From assembly GCA_030674155.1 (NCBI GenBank), contig CM060318.1:69243017-69307016 (forward strand): a stretch of 64,000 nucleotides of DNA, written 5' to 3'. The DNA is from Stramonita haemastoma (Eukaryota; Mollusca; Gastropoda; Neogastropoda; Muricidae). Under the pieces are notes generated by a model. That model was not told the origin of the DNA. It did not search any database and saw nothing but the letters and a program-made list of their open reading frames with translations. Of this stretch, positions 22,311 through 35,049 are shown piece after piece. A program made the position numbers and the translations under genes. Each line of letters opens with the position of its first letter. The stretch's first letter is position 1.

Positions 22311-24160
22311 TGTAACCCCCCTCACAAAAACGTATTTTTGTTTGGTGTGTTACTAAGCATTAAGTTCAGTAACTCCCTTGTAGAGTTGAGTTGATCGCCC
22401 CTTAAAAAGGCATGTCTCTTGGCATCTTCCTGTTTATATCTCACTTCCTGCCTGGGCCTAGTGAGGGAAGGGACGTGTGTGACAGAGACTCGCTGAGTCT
22501 GATGTTCCCCACTAAAGTTTGGTTCCATTTTGTTAACTTTGTTTTTGGTCATACGATCTGTCTAAGCCAATTTTAGCTTAATTCAGATTAGTTGTGGAAG
22601 GTTCAGGAAATCTATATGTTTGATTTAATTTCACAGGCTTTCAACCTGTGAATTAACAGTGAACCGTAAGTGATTGCTTTGAACAAAGAAAGGGTGGGGT
22701 AAATTTGGCACCGTCATGGTCTTTGTTGTGAGTTTAATTTTTGGTAGGATATTGTTCAGCTATTAAAATGCTGGAAATATTCTAGTGTGACTTTACACTA
22801 CAAATATATGGGTGTGAAGGACTACTTAATTTTTGTAATGATTTTATCACTAAGAATTTTGACTTATTTGTGATATATCATTTAGGAAATCCAAACAGCT
22901 GAAATGTCAGTGGGGGCATTAAATTAATTTAAGAGGCTTTTAGCCTGTGAACTAACAGTGAGACCTAGTGGTTGTTTCGAACAAAGAAAGCATGTGGTAA
23001 ATTTTAACACAGTCATGGTCTTTGTTGTAAATTTAACTTTTGGTAGAATATTGTTCAGCTAGTAAAATGCTGGAAATATTCTAGTGTGGCTTAAACTACA
23101 AATATATGGTGTGAAGGCCTACTTAATTTTAGTAATGATTTTATTACTAAAAATTAGTGACCTGTTTGTGATAGATTATTTAGTAATTTCAAACAGGTAC
23201 AATGACATTGAATGTCATTGGCATTTATTTGAAGTAAATTAGTCCTTATTAATGTTGGCACAGTTTCATAGGATAGACCACTATCTGTCCTAAGGAAAAT
23301 GAAACATGTGTGAGACTAACTACTAAAATTATGAGGTAATTTTAGGGGTTATGTTAGATTGTTTTGAGAATGTTTTATTCTCATGAGAATCCAAACTGAA
23401 TAGTGTGAGAGTATATTTTGGTAATTGAGCTTAGTATTGTAAACTAGCTCAGTGATTGATGGTTGATGTGCGAGTATTTGAAATATACTGTAGGATTGGT
23501 TTTGTGGTGATGTTTTTTATATTGTATGTTCTTTTATTACAGGAACATCGTTTCCCCTGTCTTTCCCACTCATTCCTCCCTTCATCTCATGAATCACCAA
23601 CATTCCAACCGTTCCTCGGATAGCATCTTCCTACAATGAATATTTCGCTAATCTAAGCACTTGATTTTAGTTTTGATCTGTAAAATTATTAGACTGATTT
23701 GTTTGTTGAGTGGGGACAGATTATCTTTTGTTTTCTTAATTGTACTTGCAGTACAATTGGTGATTTGTAAATTGTAATGTTTATGTTGTAGTGTTGTAGG
23801 CTGTGTTGTGGAATAAATGTATGTTGTAAACCCAACTTGCTCGGTCTGGAGTGGCATTAAATGAGTGTTGTTGTTTGTCATGTTCAATGTATTCAGTGTG
23901 GCTGCTGAGTGAGTTGAAGTTAATTAATTTCACTTAATTACTCCCACCTCTTCTATAATTTCTTTTCCCTATTTTTCTACTATCCTCTTACTATCCCCCC
24001 TTTATCACTCCCGGCCCATAAGTAGCTGAGCCCTACTCTTCTTTAGGGTTACTAAAGAAACTAGGAATTCGTCTAGGACTCTAGATTTCTGGTACCGAAT
24101 TAGGCTGAACGGGAATTAGAGTGGCGACTTAGATAATTCCCTGTGGGACCCTCTACAACA
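22311..24160. mobile_element. candidate 1.85-kb non-coding mobile element (LTR-like)
   Basis: The stretch starts TGTAACCCCC, ends CCCTCTACAACA, and is flanked by the same 9-mer GAAAGACAG (22302-22310 and 24161-24169; 11 bases agree if CA is included). It is AT-rich and contains no microsatellite, unlike its surroundings, and has no long reading frame. A GAATAAATG polyadenylation-like site lies near 23811. TG...CA ends suggest a solo LTR, but a 9-base duplication is longer than usual for LTR elements, and both flanks are GAAA-rich, so chance matching is possible. Confidence 0.45.
22622..23215 (+). repeat. tandem duplication of a ~299-bp unit
   Basis: The landmarks GCTTT(C/T)A(A/G)CCTGTGAA, TAACAGTGA, GAACAAAGAAAG, GTCATGGTCTTTGTTGT, AAAATGCTGGAAATATTCTA and ACAAATATATGG recur in order about 299 bases apart. 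Divergence looks like roughly 10-15% by eye. The duplication lies inside the candidate 1.85-kb element. Confidence 0.85.
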
Positions 24161-24186
24161 GAAAGACAGATACTGACTGACTGACT

Positions 24187-24480
24187 GAAGGGGGGGGGGG
24201 GGGGGGGGGGGGAGAAAGATGAAAGAACAGAAACAAAGAAAGAAGGGAAGGAAAGTAGAAAGGAAGAAAGACAAAGAAAGAAAGAAAAGAAGGAAAGAAT
24301 GGAGAAAGAAAGAAAGATAAGAAAAGAATGAAAGAATGAAAAAAGAAAGAAAAGAATATTGACAAAAACAAAACATGATGAATGACTGGATGTAGGAATT
24401 GATCAATAAATGAAAAGATGAAACAGACATGAGTTTAAAAAAAAAAGAAAAGAACAAAAAGACAAAAAATAAGAGAAATC
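24187..24480 (+). repeat. poly-G run and GAAA-rich purine tract
   Basis: A G run of about 24-26 bases starts at 24188 and is followed by nearly 300 bases of GAAA/GGAA purine-rich sequence, with a few pyrimidines. Confidence 0.9.
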
Positions 24481-24779
24481 CAAGTGAAGTGTCGAGAACA
24501 GAGGGAAGAATAAAAAAAATAATTAGAGTGTGGTATGAATACAGGGAACAAGACAAAAAGAAGTATAATGAGTCTCCCACCTCCTCATATCTCTGCCTTC
24601 TTTCTCCCAGTGATAAAAAAGGAAAGAAAAAGAAACAAATGACTGAAAGAAATAGAAAAACAAACCAACGAAAGAAAAAAAACATTGACAAAAATGATCG
24701 TACCATCCTAACTGACTCCAGGATTTCACTTTAAAAAGAAATCTACTCTCTCCACGTGATGTCAAACTTAACCAAGAGG

Positions 24780-25085
24780 ACACAGTGGCCGAGTGGTTTG
24801 TGACCGAACGACTTAATTTCTTGAGTCCGACATGGGCCTACAATGTGAAGCAGTGTCGGCCTCCATGGAGTCTATGAAGTCGTGGGTTCGAATCTCGGTG
24901 GCGTCTGGTAAATTAAGGGTACGATTTATTACGATCTTTCAGGTCAACTTCAAGGGCAGACCTGCCAGTACCTTAATTTCCTTCGCGTAAATACACATGC
25001 AGGAGATCAAATTGCGCGTTAAAGATCCCGTAATTCATGTCAGCGTTTGATGGGTTACGGGAACTATAAAGAATTTACCGTATGG
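24780..25085 (+). mobile_element. SINE family D, tRNA-derived
   Basis: The head CACAGTGGCCGAGTGGTTTG with a later GTGGGTTCGAATCTCGGTGG resembles a tRNA with a long insert between A and B boxes. The body has TTTCAGGTCAACTTCAAGGG, CAGACCTGCCAGTACCTTAA, GCGCGTTAAAGATCCCGTAA and TCATGTCAGCGTTTGATGGG. I recognise this body as like an abundant SINE of marine snails (from memory, not a search). It is followed by (GA)n at 25087-25166. Confidence 0.75.
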
Positions 25086-25086
25086 A

Positions 25087-25098
25087 AGAGAGAGAGAG

Positions 25099-25137
<39 letters not shown>

Positions 25138-25166
25138 GAGAGAAGAGAGAGAGAGAGAGAGAGAGC
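25087..25166 (+). repeat. interrupted (GA)n
   Basis: GA units with GGA and GAA interruptions. Confidence 0.93.
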
Positions 25167-25319
25167 ACTGGACATTGAACACTGAACAGATTGTATTGCC
25201 ATGAATTATAAGCCGATTGGTCATTTGGCACTGCGACACGACGAGACTGACAATGCCAGGAGCGTCGCGACTACATTGACATGGACTCTACAGCAATGTC
25301 CGTGTAGATCATGTTTCAA

Positions 25320-25770
25320 TTTCACACGTTTTCTTTTTTTCTTCAGTGTTCTGCACCTTGTCCAGATAGTATTTGCAGGGCCCAGGTGTCTGTTTCTGCT
25401 TGACCCCCTTTAACCTGATCTCCAGGACACAGGCAAGTGATCCTAGTCACTGTCTACCCCTGCTCTTGTTCTGGCATTCATGGTTGATGTTGGCCAGATT
25501 TTGTCAATCAGCATATAATCAGTTTGATGGCGACTTTCATTTCATGGTGAGATCCATGTGTATCTCCTTTTGTTGGTGTGCTTAAAGAAAGTGTCTGTAA
25601 TGACTAACTTGTTTGCTTGGCGAAAGGTAGTAAGTAAGTGTGTCTCTTCTGTCATTTCTTGAGCTGTGGCCCAACGGTTCAATACAACACACGATGTCTT
25701 TTCCTTCACCTGCTTTTGCATTGAAGTCTCCCATGATTATGCAGACTTCCCTGCCAGGTGTGTTGCCTCT
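25320..25770 (-). pseudogene. LINE endonuclease N-terminal/middle remnant, inverted
   Basis: On the - strand the right end reads GREVCIIMGDFNAKAGEGKD, containing the conserved GDFN motif of EEP endonucleases. A degenerate downstream part follows, ending near a DxxH-like region around 25430-25470. It is immediately followed by RT sequence in the opposite direction (25782 onward). Confidence 0.7.
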
Positions 25771-25779
25771 GGCTGGCTG

Positions 25780-25921
25780 TAGATCAACCTGATCAGCGTC
25801 ATCAAAGAGCTGTACAACAAGGCCGCCAGTGCAGTGTACTACAACAGCAACATTGGAGAGTGGTTTCGAACAACAGTTGGAGTAAGGCAGGGCTGTCTAC
25901 TCTCTTCCTACTCCTACTCCT

Positions 25922-25925
<4 letters not shown>
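25780..25925 (+). pseudogene. LINE reverse transcriptase palm fragment
   Basis: The + strand reads INLISVIKELYNKAASAVYY, NSNIGEWFRTTVGVRQGCLL, the standard (T/V)GVRQGC palm motif. It stops at the (CT)n starting about 25922, so the FADD box and C-terminus are absent. Confidence 0.75.
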
Positions 25926-25964
<39 letters not shown>

Positions 25965-25972
25965 CTCCTCGC
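25922..25972 (+). repeat. (CT)n microsatellite
   Basis: CT units with a final CCTCTCTCCTC. Confidence 0.93.
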
Positions 25973-26359
25973 TTTCGTGAAATTTTCTCTTTCACCTCTC
26001 TCCATTACAAAATACTTTTTTTTCTTTAATGCCGGATCTTCGTCGAACATCATGAATCAAATTAAGCGGAGAAATTAATGTGACCTTTACCACTTCATCT
26101 CCTGTCGACTTTTTTTTCCGTTTGTTTTTTGTTGATGTTGTTGTTCGGGGAATTTAGTGTAAGGTCTAATGCCTTTGACAATGATGTTGGCTGGTTCTTT
26201 TTTCTAATTTGGTAGATTAAAAAAAAAAAAAAAAAGAGGTAAAAATAATACGCGGAGGGGGCGGGGTGCTGTGTTGAAGAGGAGGAGCCTTCTCCTTACT
26301 TCTGTTCCCAGATCACCAGAGATGCTTCATTTGGAAAATCTGATGTGTCATGTAGAACG

Positions 26360-26370
26360 GTGTGTGTGTG

Positions 26371-26416
<46 letters not shown>

Positions 26417-26449
26417 TGCGTGGGGGGTGGCGTGTGCGTGCGTGCGTGG

Positions 26450-26495
<46 letters not shown>

Positions 26496-26511
26496 GGGTG
26501 GGTGTGTGTGT

Positions 26512-26554
<43 letters not shown>

Positions 26555-26665
26555 TTGTGTGTGCGTGTGCATGTGTGTGTGTTTGTGTGTGCGTGTGTGT
26601 GTGCGTGCGCGCGCGTATGCGTGCATGTGTTAGTGTGCACGCGCGCGTGCGCGCACACATGTACG
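26360..26665 (+). repeat. (GT)n/(GC)n alternating purine-pyrimidine tract
   Basis: About 300 bases of GT with TGCG and GCGC interruptions, becoming GCGCGCGTATGCGTGCATGT and a GCACGCGCGCGTGCGC palindrome at the right end. The long frames on both strands are repeat artefacts. Confidence 0.93.
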
Positions 26666-26914
26666 CGTGAATTAGAAGGGGGAGCAAGGGATGGAGAATG
26701 GTATGACACTTCTTTTGAATCGGAAAATAAACTACAGAACCTCATCTGAAATAATATAACCTTCATCGGTAGTGCTGGATCTACTGTGCCTGGTGACCTC
26801 ACCTCGGCCCGACAACACGGAACAGCGCTATATACACTGCTGCTTCTGAAACTGCCTGGGGAGCTTGCTGCTTGTGCCTCTCTATGAAAAGAGCTAGGCT
26901 GGGAGAACGGGAGG

Positions 26915-26915
26915 T

Positions 26916-26952
<37 letters not shown>
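26915..26952 (+). repeat. long poly-G run
   Basis: More than 30 consecutive G, the longest homopolymer in the window. Confidence 0.95.
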
Positions 26953-26953
<1 letters not shown>

Positions 26954-27373
26954 GATGGTTGCCCTGAATGCCATGTCAAAAGTTAAGAAAAAAAAACATT
27001 GAATTTTTTATTACACACACACGTATGCGCGCACGCATGCATGCACGCACGCTCGCTAGCACGCTCACACAGAGAGAGAGAGAGAGTAGAGAGAGAGAGA
27101 GAGGAGAGGAAGAGAGACGTGTGTGTGCAGATCAAGGGAAATAATTCGCTTTACACTGGAAGTTGAGAATGACAATTCCTATTTTGTCGCCCTTTCATTC
27201 CTCTCCTCGTTAATTTTGTTACAAAATAATTATTATCAGCCGAACTATACGAAAATGCCCTCAAATCTGTTGTCTTTCTGTTGTCGAGATCGCGTAATTT
27301 TCAGAAAATATTGCATTTGTATTATGCAAACAAACAAAAAATCACTGTACAATAGTTATCTTAACTTCCTCCT

Positions 27374-27402
27374 CCCCCCCCCCCCCCCCCCCCCCCCCCC
27401 CA
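27374..27402 (+). repeat. long poly-C run
   Basis: About 27 consecutive C. Confidence 0.95.
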
Positions 27403-27520
27403 CATTTTTTTTTCCATTTTGCATTATTTGTATGTAACGAGTACCATGCGTTCGACATTTTTTGTGAGTTCATTGATATGTTGGTTCAAACAGGATGTAG
27501 TCCCATGTCATATATTACAA

Positions 27521-27813
27521 GGGACGGGACAGCTGAGTGGTCAGAGCACTCGCTTTCCCTCAGCCAATGTTAAAATAAGTAGCGTCGAATGTGGTTACCA
27601 AGTGAGAGATTCCCGTTTGTGCGCCTTGGCTTCAGTACAGTCCCCCCATTCACCCAGCTGTAAATGGGTACCTGCCTCTTTAGGGTCACGGAAGGTAACG
27701 CAGCGAGGGAGAGGAGATGGGCACCACACTCAATATTTTGGATCCTAGAGAAGCTGAGGTCTCTGATGCCTCGCTCCCCTACGACCACATAGGTTATGGG
27801 ACACCTTCACCTT
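27521..27813 (+). mobile_element. SINE family A, copy 4
   Basis: GGGACGGGACAGCTGAGTGG head, TCGAATGTGGTTACCAAGTG in the 5S-like part (box C is degraded: GAGAGATTCCCGTTTGTGCG), the core, and a CACCTTCACC tail. TACAA occurs on both sides, a weak duplication. Confidence 0.82.
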
Positions 27814-27849
27814 CTACAATTTTTTTTGGCTTTAGCAAACATTTGTTAG

Positions 27850-28060
27850 CTATGATGGATCAGTGGTTTAGAGGTAAGAGTGAGAAATCGCGGGTTCGAT
27901 CCCCGTTTGAACCCGAACTTTTCACCCATCCACTAGACATTGAGCGGTGTCTGGGTGCTGGTCTTTCTGATGAGACATTTAACTAAGGCCCTGTGTGCAA
28001 TGATATTTAGAGCGCGTAAAATATCCCTAGGCAATCAGAGAGTTGTCCCTGACAACATTC
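27850..28060 (+). mobile_element. tRNA-derived SINE fragment
   Basis: GGATCAGTGGTTTAGAGGT and CGCGGGTTCGATCCCCGTT form tRNA-like A- and B-box motifs. The body has GGTGTCTGGGTGCTGGTC and TGATGAGACATTTAACTAAG, similar to 18490-18540. The family is distinct from A, B and C. Confidence 0.6.
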
Positions 28061-28321
28061 TTTCCAACAGCAAAAAGCCACCCGTAGGTAAGCAAAAATA
28101 TGTGCCGACAGAATATCTTTTTTTTTATAAAGGTGGGCGCTGCTCTTGTGGTGACGTACTCGCCCCCTACCCCCCCCCCCCCCCCCCCCCCTTTCCCTTG
28201 CAGAGCAGCTCAAAAATTTCACGGGCAAATAAAAATAAAATCATAAGTAGCCGGATAAAGTTATTCAAGTCACGATGTATCAAAGGGGCGTCTGTGTCGT
28301 TATCTTTACGGGCGCTTGAGT

Positions 28322-28325
<4 letters not shown>

Positions 28326-28362
<37 letters not shown>
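28326..28362 (+). repeat. (GA)n microsatellite
   Basis: A short pure run. A duplicated block GGCTATTTACACCC...GAAGTTA...TAGCTGA follows at about 28449 and 28568. Confidence 0.85.
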
Positions 28363-28367
<5 letters not shown>

Positions 28368-29499
28368 TGCTGTAGCGCATACTGCTTCGCGTGTTTGTGA
28401 CCCTGTAGGCCTATGTCTCAGCCGTCAATGTTAGTAGGCCTACATGAAGGCTATTTACACCCACTGAAGTTATTACATACATAGCTGATCACTGTGTTCT
28501 TTCTTGCTTAATCCATCCTACTCCATTTTGACTTCTCTGTGTGTGTGTGTGTGTGTAGGATATGTAGGCTATTTACACCCCTGGCCTGAAGTTACATATT
28601 TAGCTGAATACTGCGGGGGTCTTTTTAGGGAAAAATCCCCTCGACGACAAATTGCCAGTGCAATGTTCTGACTATTAGGCTGTGTGTGTGTGTGTGTGTG
28701 TGTGTGTGTTGTGTGTGTGTGTGTGGGTGTGTGTGTGGTGTGAAATCGCACTGTAAGTGTCGTATGCAATTTTCCTAATCAGCTTCCTGTTGGCATCTCT
28801 CCAGACTATTTTTACTTTTACTTTGTTTTATCACCTAGCCTAAGCCTGACGCAATCAAATCGGTTGCAACAAAAGAAGAACAAAGATAGCGAAAACGTCA
28901 CAAGCTACGCTCCTGCCAATGACATAAAAAAAATAATACTTAACCAAAAGACGTAGGCCCCAAGCAAAAGAGAATTCTTTACATAGGGCCTAGATAGATC
29001 CCATTGTGAAGACGCATGCTCATTTCTGATCTGTCCACTTCTGGCACTCATCAGACGACCATGCTGAGTGACAAGCATGCTTTGATTTCGGTCAGTGCAG
29101 CTTGATCCATTTTTGTTTCTCTTTTATCTGATTTTCTTTTTCAAAACCTGATTTTGTATTACAGAAAAGGTGAGGCTTCTTCTCCGTACACACTACAGTT
29201 TTTGAAAGCATGGTGGGGTGTTGTGTGTGTGTGTGTGTGTGTGTTGTGTGTGTGTGCGTGCGTGCGTGCGTGCGTGTGTGTGTGTGCGCGCGCGCGCGCC
29301 CTTCTCACTTAGTAATAGTAGTAGTAATTCTTCACTTTCTCCTTCCACTAATAGTGATATCAGACGGGAAGGTGTAGGCCTACATGTATGTGTAGATCTG
29401 TGGGTGTGGGGTGTGTGTGAGTGTGTGTGTGTGTGTTTGGGGGGTTGTTTGATTGGGGGGGGGGGGGGATGCACATAGCTAATCATCCTAAATAAACAA

Positions 29500-30640
29500 A
29501 TTTAAACAAGATAAAGCGTAAACAAGAACTTTGAACAAAAAAAAAAAGGAACCGTTTGAACAGTAACTTTGCAATTCCCACAACTAATAAATTTCAATGT
29601 ACTATAGTAAAGGTATCTGATATTTGGACTATGAGTTAATAACAATACAATATATTTCATTAAAGGCGTGTCTTTAAGTATTTGCTCTAAGCAACAGACT
29701 GGGAAGACAGGCAAAAAGGTTTTTAGATCTCCACATTGAAAAAGAATATGAGCATTTGTTCTGACACAGTTCGTCCCAACAACATAGTTCGTCGTAATTT
29801 ACAACGAACTGCGTTAGGCCCCCCATGTTAAAAGAAAAACAACAACATATCTTTAATCAATGTGAGTTCAATATAATGCACTACTTCAGCATTTTAGAAG
29901 CTCCTCATACATTTTTGTCAACTCTTTTACTTCAGTTCCAAGTTGTGACAAAGTGCCTTGACGCACTTTGTCACAACTTTTCAGCACCAAAAACATACAA
30001 TAGCAAAAGTTCATAGTATCTTTATTATAACTTCTTTTTTATACTAAGAACTTTTGCCATTGCATTATTTTGGTGTTGAAAAGTTGTGACAAAGTGCGTC
30101 GACTATGAGGAGCTTCCAAAATAGTAGTGCATTATATTGAACTTACATTGATTAAAGATATCTTGTTGTTAACGTAAATTACGACGAACTGTGTTGTTGG
30201 GACAAACTGTGTCAGAACAGCATTGGTAACAGTTTCGCCACAGATACATTTTGCTGTTTTTGAAAATTTAGATCTAAAAGCATTGAGCTTAAACCTGTAG
30301 ATGAGATATAATGCAACATTTCTATATTCTAGTGAGCCACGGCATTTAATATCATCAAAAGATAATAAAAGAGTTTTATCATCATTCGGACAACAAAGAC
30401 CAATATCTTGTATTTTCTTTTTAAAGTGTTTCCAGCATGCATTTTGTAACATGCTATAGCCTTCAGGGGCGGACAAAGGAACATCTATGCTGTATGACCC
30501 ATTGTCATGCTTTGCTCCACATTTTGCCATTCTGTCAACTTTTTCATTAAAGTAGATACCACAATGAGAGGGAATCCAGCAGAAAGAAATACTGGTGCCA
30601 TGTAACATCAGAAAATGAATCAGATGACAAATCTCTTCTC
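29500..30640 (-). pseudogene. Jockey/I-like LINE 3' fragment with RNase H motif, split by a MITE
   Basis: On the - strand, 30608 downwards reads TSISFCWIPSHCGIYFNEKV followed by DRMAKCGAKHD, the WxPSHxGI and N-E-x-x-D signature of a LINE-borne RNase H. Further down are YRNVALYLIYRFKLNAFRSK and KCICGETVTN. The frame is cut at 30219 by a 463-bp element and resumes at 29756 with AHILF... and ends SPNIRYL-stop near 29600. The upstream RT is missing and the copy is dead. Confidence 0.8.
29757..30219. mobile_element. fold-back MITE inserted in the LINE
   Basis: The two halves are near-complementary. The left arm starts TGTTCTGACACAG and the right arm ends CTGTGTCAGAACA. Homology continues through CCCAACAAC(A/-)A(T/C)AGTTCGTCGTAA, ATCTTTAATCAATGT, GTTCAATATAATGCACTACT, GAAGCTCCTCATA and GCACTTTGTCACAACTTTTC. 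Two blocks of about 35 and 50 bases are present only in the left arm; the second includes its own palindrome AAGTTGTGACAAAGTGC. GCATT lies on both sides (29752-29756 and 30220-30224) as target-site duplication. Confidence 0.9.
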
Positions 30641-30666
30641 ACTTGTTTTCAAACTGATGTGTGCAA

Positions 30667-30800
30667 ATGATGATGATGATGATCATCATCATCATCATCA
30701 TCATCATCAGTAGTAGTGGTAGTATTAATTTATCGTTATTGTTGTTGTTAAATTATTATTATCATCATCATCATCATAGCAATAGCAATAATCATAACGA
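30667..30800 (+). repeat. (ATG)n/(ATC)n trinucleotide tract
   Basis: ATG, ATC and AAT triplet repeats, with no coding support. Confidence 0.85.
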
Positions 30801-30812
30801 GGAGGAGGATGG

Positions 30813-30817
<5 letters not shown>

Positions 30818-30848
<31 letters not shown>

Positions 30849-30896
30849 TGCGTGTGCGTGCGTGCGTGCGTGCGTGCGCGCGCGCGCGCGCGCGCT
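30818..30896 (+). repeat. (GT)n-(CGTG)n-(GC)n
   Basis: GT units pass into CGTG units and end in a pure GC run at about 30876-30895. Confidence 0.93.
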
Positions 30897-31068
30897 ATTT
30901 CATTTTACGTCTCTTCACAAAATTTTTTTTTTAATAAAATAAATAAAAAGGAGGGGAGTATTCTGAAAGTGTGGGGGCAGACTCATAGATCTAGTTCATG
31001 CTGTATATTATATATATATATATATATATATAATATTATCAATGGACACTATGTGGACATCAGTTTGC

Positions 31069-31070
<2 letters not shown>

Positions 31071-31122
<52 letters not shown>
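31071..31122 (+). repeat. (GT)n microsatellite
   Basis: About 26 GT units; another GT run lies at 31312-31344. Confidence 0.95.
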
Positions 31123-31123
<1 letters not shown>

Positions 31124-31306
31124 GTGACATAACAATGACCGGTCATTTCTTCAGTGGCCAAGGTGTTCCGGGGATTTACAACTGTGGGCAGGACTCTATA
31201 TATATACTAATCTTGTGTAACTGCCCTGGATGTTTACAAGAATCTGGAGGCCTACCTACTCAGCATTGTTCGAGTGATTACCCATAATGTGTTGACCCCA
31301 AACTTG

Positions 31307-31346
<40 letters not shown>

Positions 31347-31384
31347 TGTGTAGTTAAAGGAAGGCAATAAATAAAGAGAATAAG

Positions 31385-31666
31385 GGGACGGGATAGCTCA
31401 GTGGTCAGAGCGCTCGCTTTCCCCAAGTCAAGTTAAACAGCGTCGAGCGTGGTTACCGTTTGCTCGCCTTGGCTTCAGTACAGTTCCTCCAGTTCACCCA
31501 GCTGTAAATGGGTATATACCCTCCTAAGTATTAGGGAAGGTAAAGCAGAGAGGGAGAGGAGATGGGCGCCGCCCTCAATATGCTGGCCCTTAGAGAAGCT
31601 AACCTCTCTGATGCCTCGCTTCCCTACCACCACACAGGTTATGGGACACCTTATCCTTTTTACCTT
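31385..31666 (+). mobile_element. SINE family A, copy 5
   Basis: The head GGGACGGGATAGCTCAGTGG is intact and the 5S-like box A (AAGTTAAACAGCGTCGAGCG) is clear. The box C portion (GGATGGGTGAC) is deleted here: GTGGTTACC joins directly to GTTTGCTCGCC. The remaining body and tail are typical. Confidence 0.87.
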
Positions 31667-31857
31667 TTAACGATAATAACAATAACAGTAATAATAATGT
31701 GTGGATTTTATATAGCGCTGAAACGTGTAAGCAACAAATCAGCTCACTTAAAGACATAAATAAAGACATCATGAAGGGACAGGTAATAAATATGGACTGT
31801 CAAACGAGTGTACAGGCTACTTTTGCATGGGAAGTGAAGGAGGGGGAGAACGAGTTG

Positions 31858-31860
<3 letters not shown>

Positions 31861-31943
<83 letters not shown>

Positions 31944-32023
31944 TGAATGAATGAATGAATGAATGAATAATCTTTATTTTTCAAGGGTTACAGAGTAAGT
32001 ATTACATACTGAGAGAGAGAGAG

Positions 32024-32101
<78 letters not shown>

Positions 32102-32182
32102 TGAATGAATGAATGAATGAATGAATGAATGATATAATCTTTATTTTTCAAGGGTTACAGAGTAAGTATTACGTACTGAGAG

Positions 32183-32252
<70 letters not shown>
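31861..32252 (+). repeat. (GA)n/(AATG)n array with duplicated 3'-tail module
   Basis: The module (AATG)n-ATAATCTTTATTTTTCAAGG-GTTACAGAGTAAGTATTAC occurs at 31938-32007 and 32099-32175, each preceded and followed by (GA)n. The whole is a tandem duplication of microsatellite plus unique 45-base segment. The unique part looks like the reverse complement of a retroelement 3' end with an (ATTC)n tail. Confidence 0.88.
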
Positions 32253-32254
<2 letters not shown>

Positions 32255-32279
32255 CGTTACAAGATAAAGCACGCCAGTA

Positions 32280-33879
<1,600 letters not shown>

Positions 33880-34184
33880 GTTGCAGAGGTCCTGTCTACA
33901 ACATAAAATTATTTCGAGCTACAATACACCTACAGGGTGGAAAACTTCTATGTGCTTTATCAGTTAGATCCATTCGTTCATTCAAAACAATTCTTGTATT
34001 TGGCACCGGCAAAATTATGTGGGAAAGAACAGTCCTGCGCGGAAACAACCCACCAGCAAGGGGGGAGAAGGTGGGGGGGGGGGGGGTGGCTAAAACTAAT
34101 GGTGAAGAGTAGCATGGACTGAGATGATTCCGTTGTGACTGAAAGAGGTATTTTGCTTTTTTTATTTTCATTTTTTCATTTATT

Positions 34185-34345
34185 CTTTTATATCGAGGAT
34201 AATGGAATAAGCACTCATGTGTCTTTTTACACCCAGTCCCCGTGTGTATGCAGTTTTGGAAATCTTGTTATCTTCCGAAAAGCGAAACAGGATTTAACGT
34301 GAGCGCAAGATCTGCGTGCGTTCGCACACAGGGCCTCGGTTTATA
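34185..34345 (-). mobile_element. SINE family B 3' fragment
   Basis: The - strand reads GCACACG/AGATCTTGCGCTC..., CACGGGGACTGGGTGTAAAA and GAGTGCTTATTCCATTATCC, the family B 3' half. Confidence 0.65.
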
Positions 34346-34756
34346 GTCTTATCCGAAGGACTTTTTACTGGAGTGGAGTCTGCACTGGTATGAAAAATGA
34401 AGCAATTATGAATATGAAATATTTTTCATATTGATTTGATTTGCGTATCATCTTTTCAATACAAGTTTTGTTGAATGCGTGTATAATGTAGGATAGTTTG
34501 GATTTTTTTAAAGGGGGGGGGGGGGGTAATTACCTTTTAGACAGACTTTATAGTAGGAAGCTTGAGTGCATTTTCCCCTTTTTTTCTCCTCTTTTCTTTG
34601 TTTCTCATTGCATTTATTGTCAGCCATGTTTAAGGCAAGAAATAAAAATGCCAGTGCTTTTCAGTTTCTCGTGAATTATCTAGTCATCATTCTCGTCATT
34701 ATCACCATCATCATCAACATCATCATCAACATCAGCTCAGTCTCTTTCAATTCGAC

Positions 34757-35040
<284 letters not shown>

Positions 35041-35049
35041 CTCCGGGTC

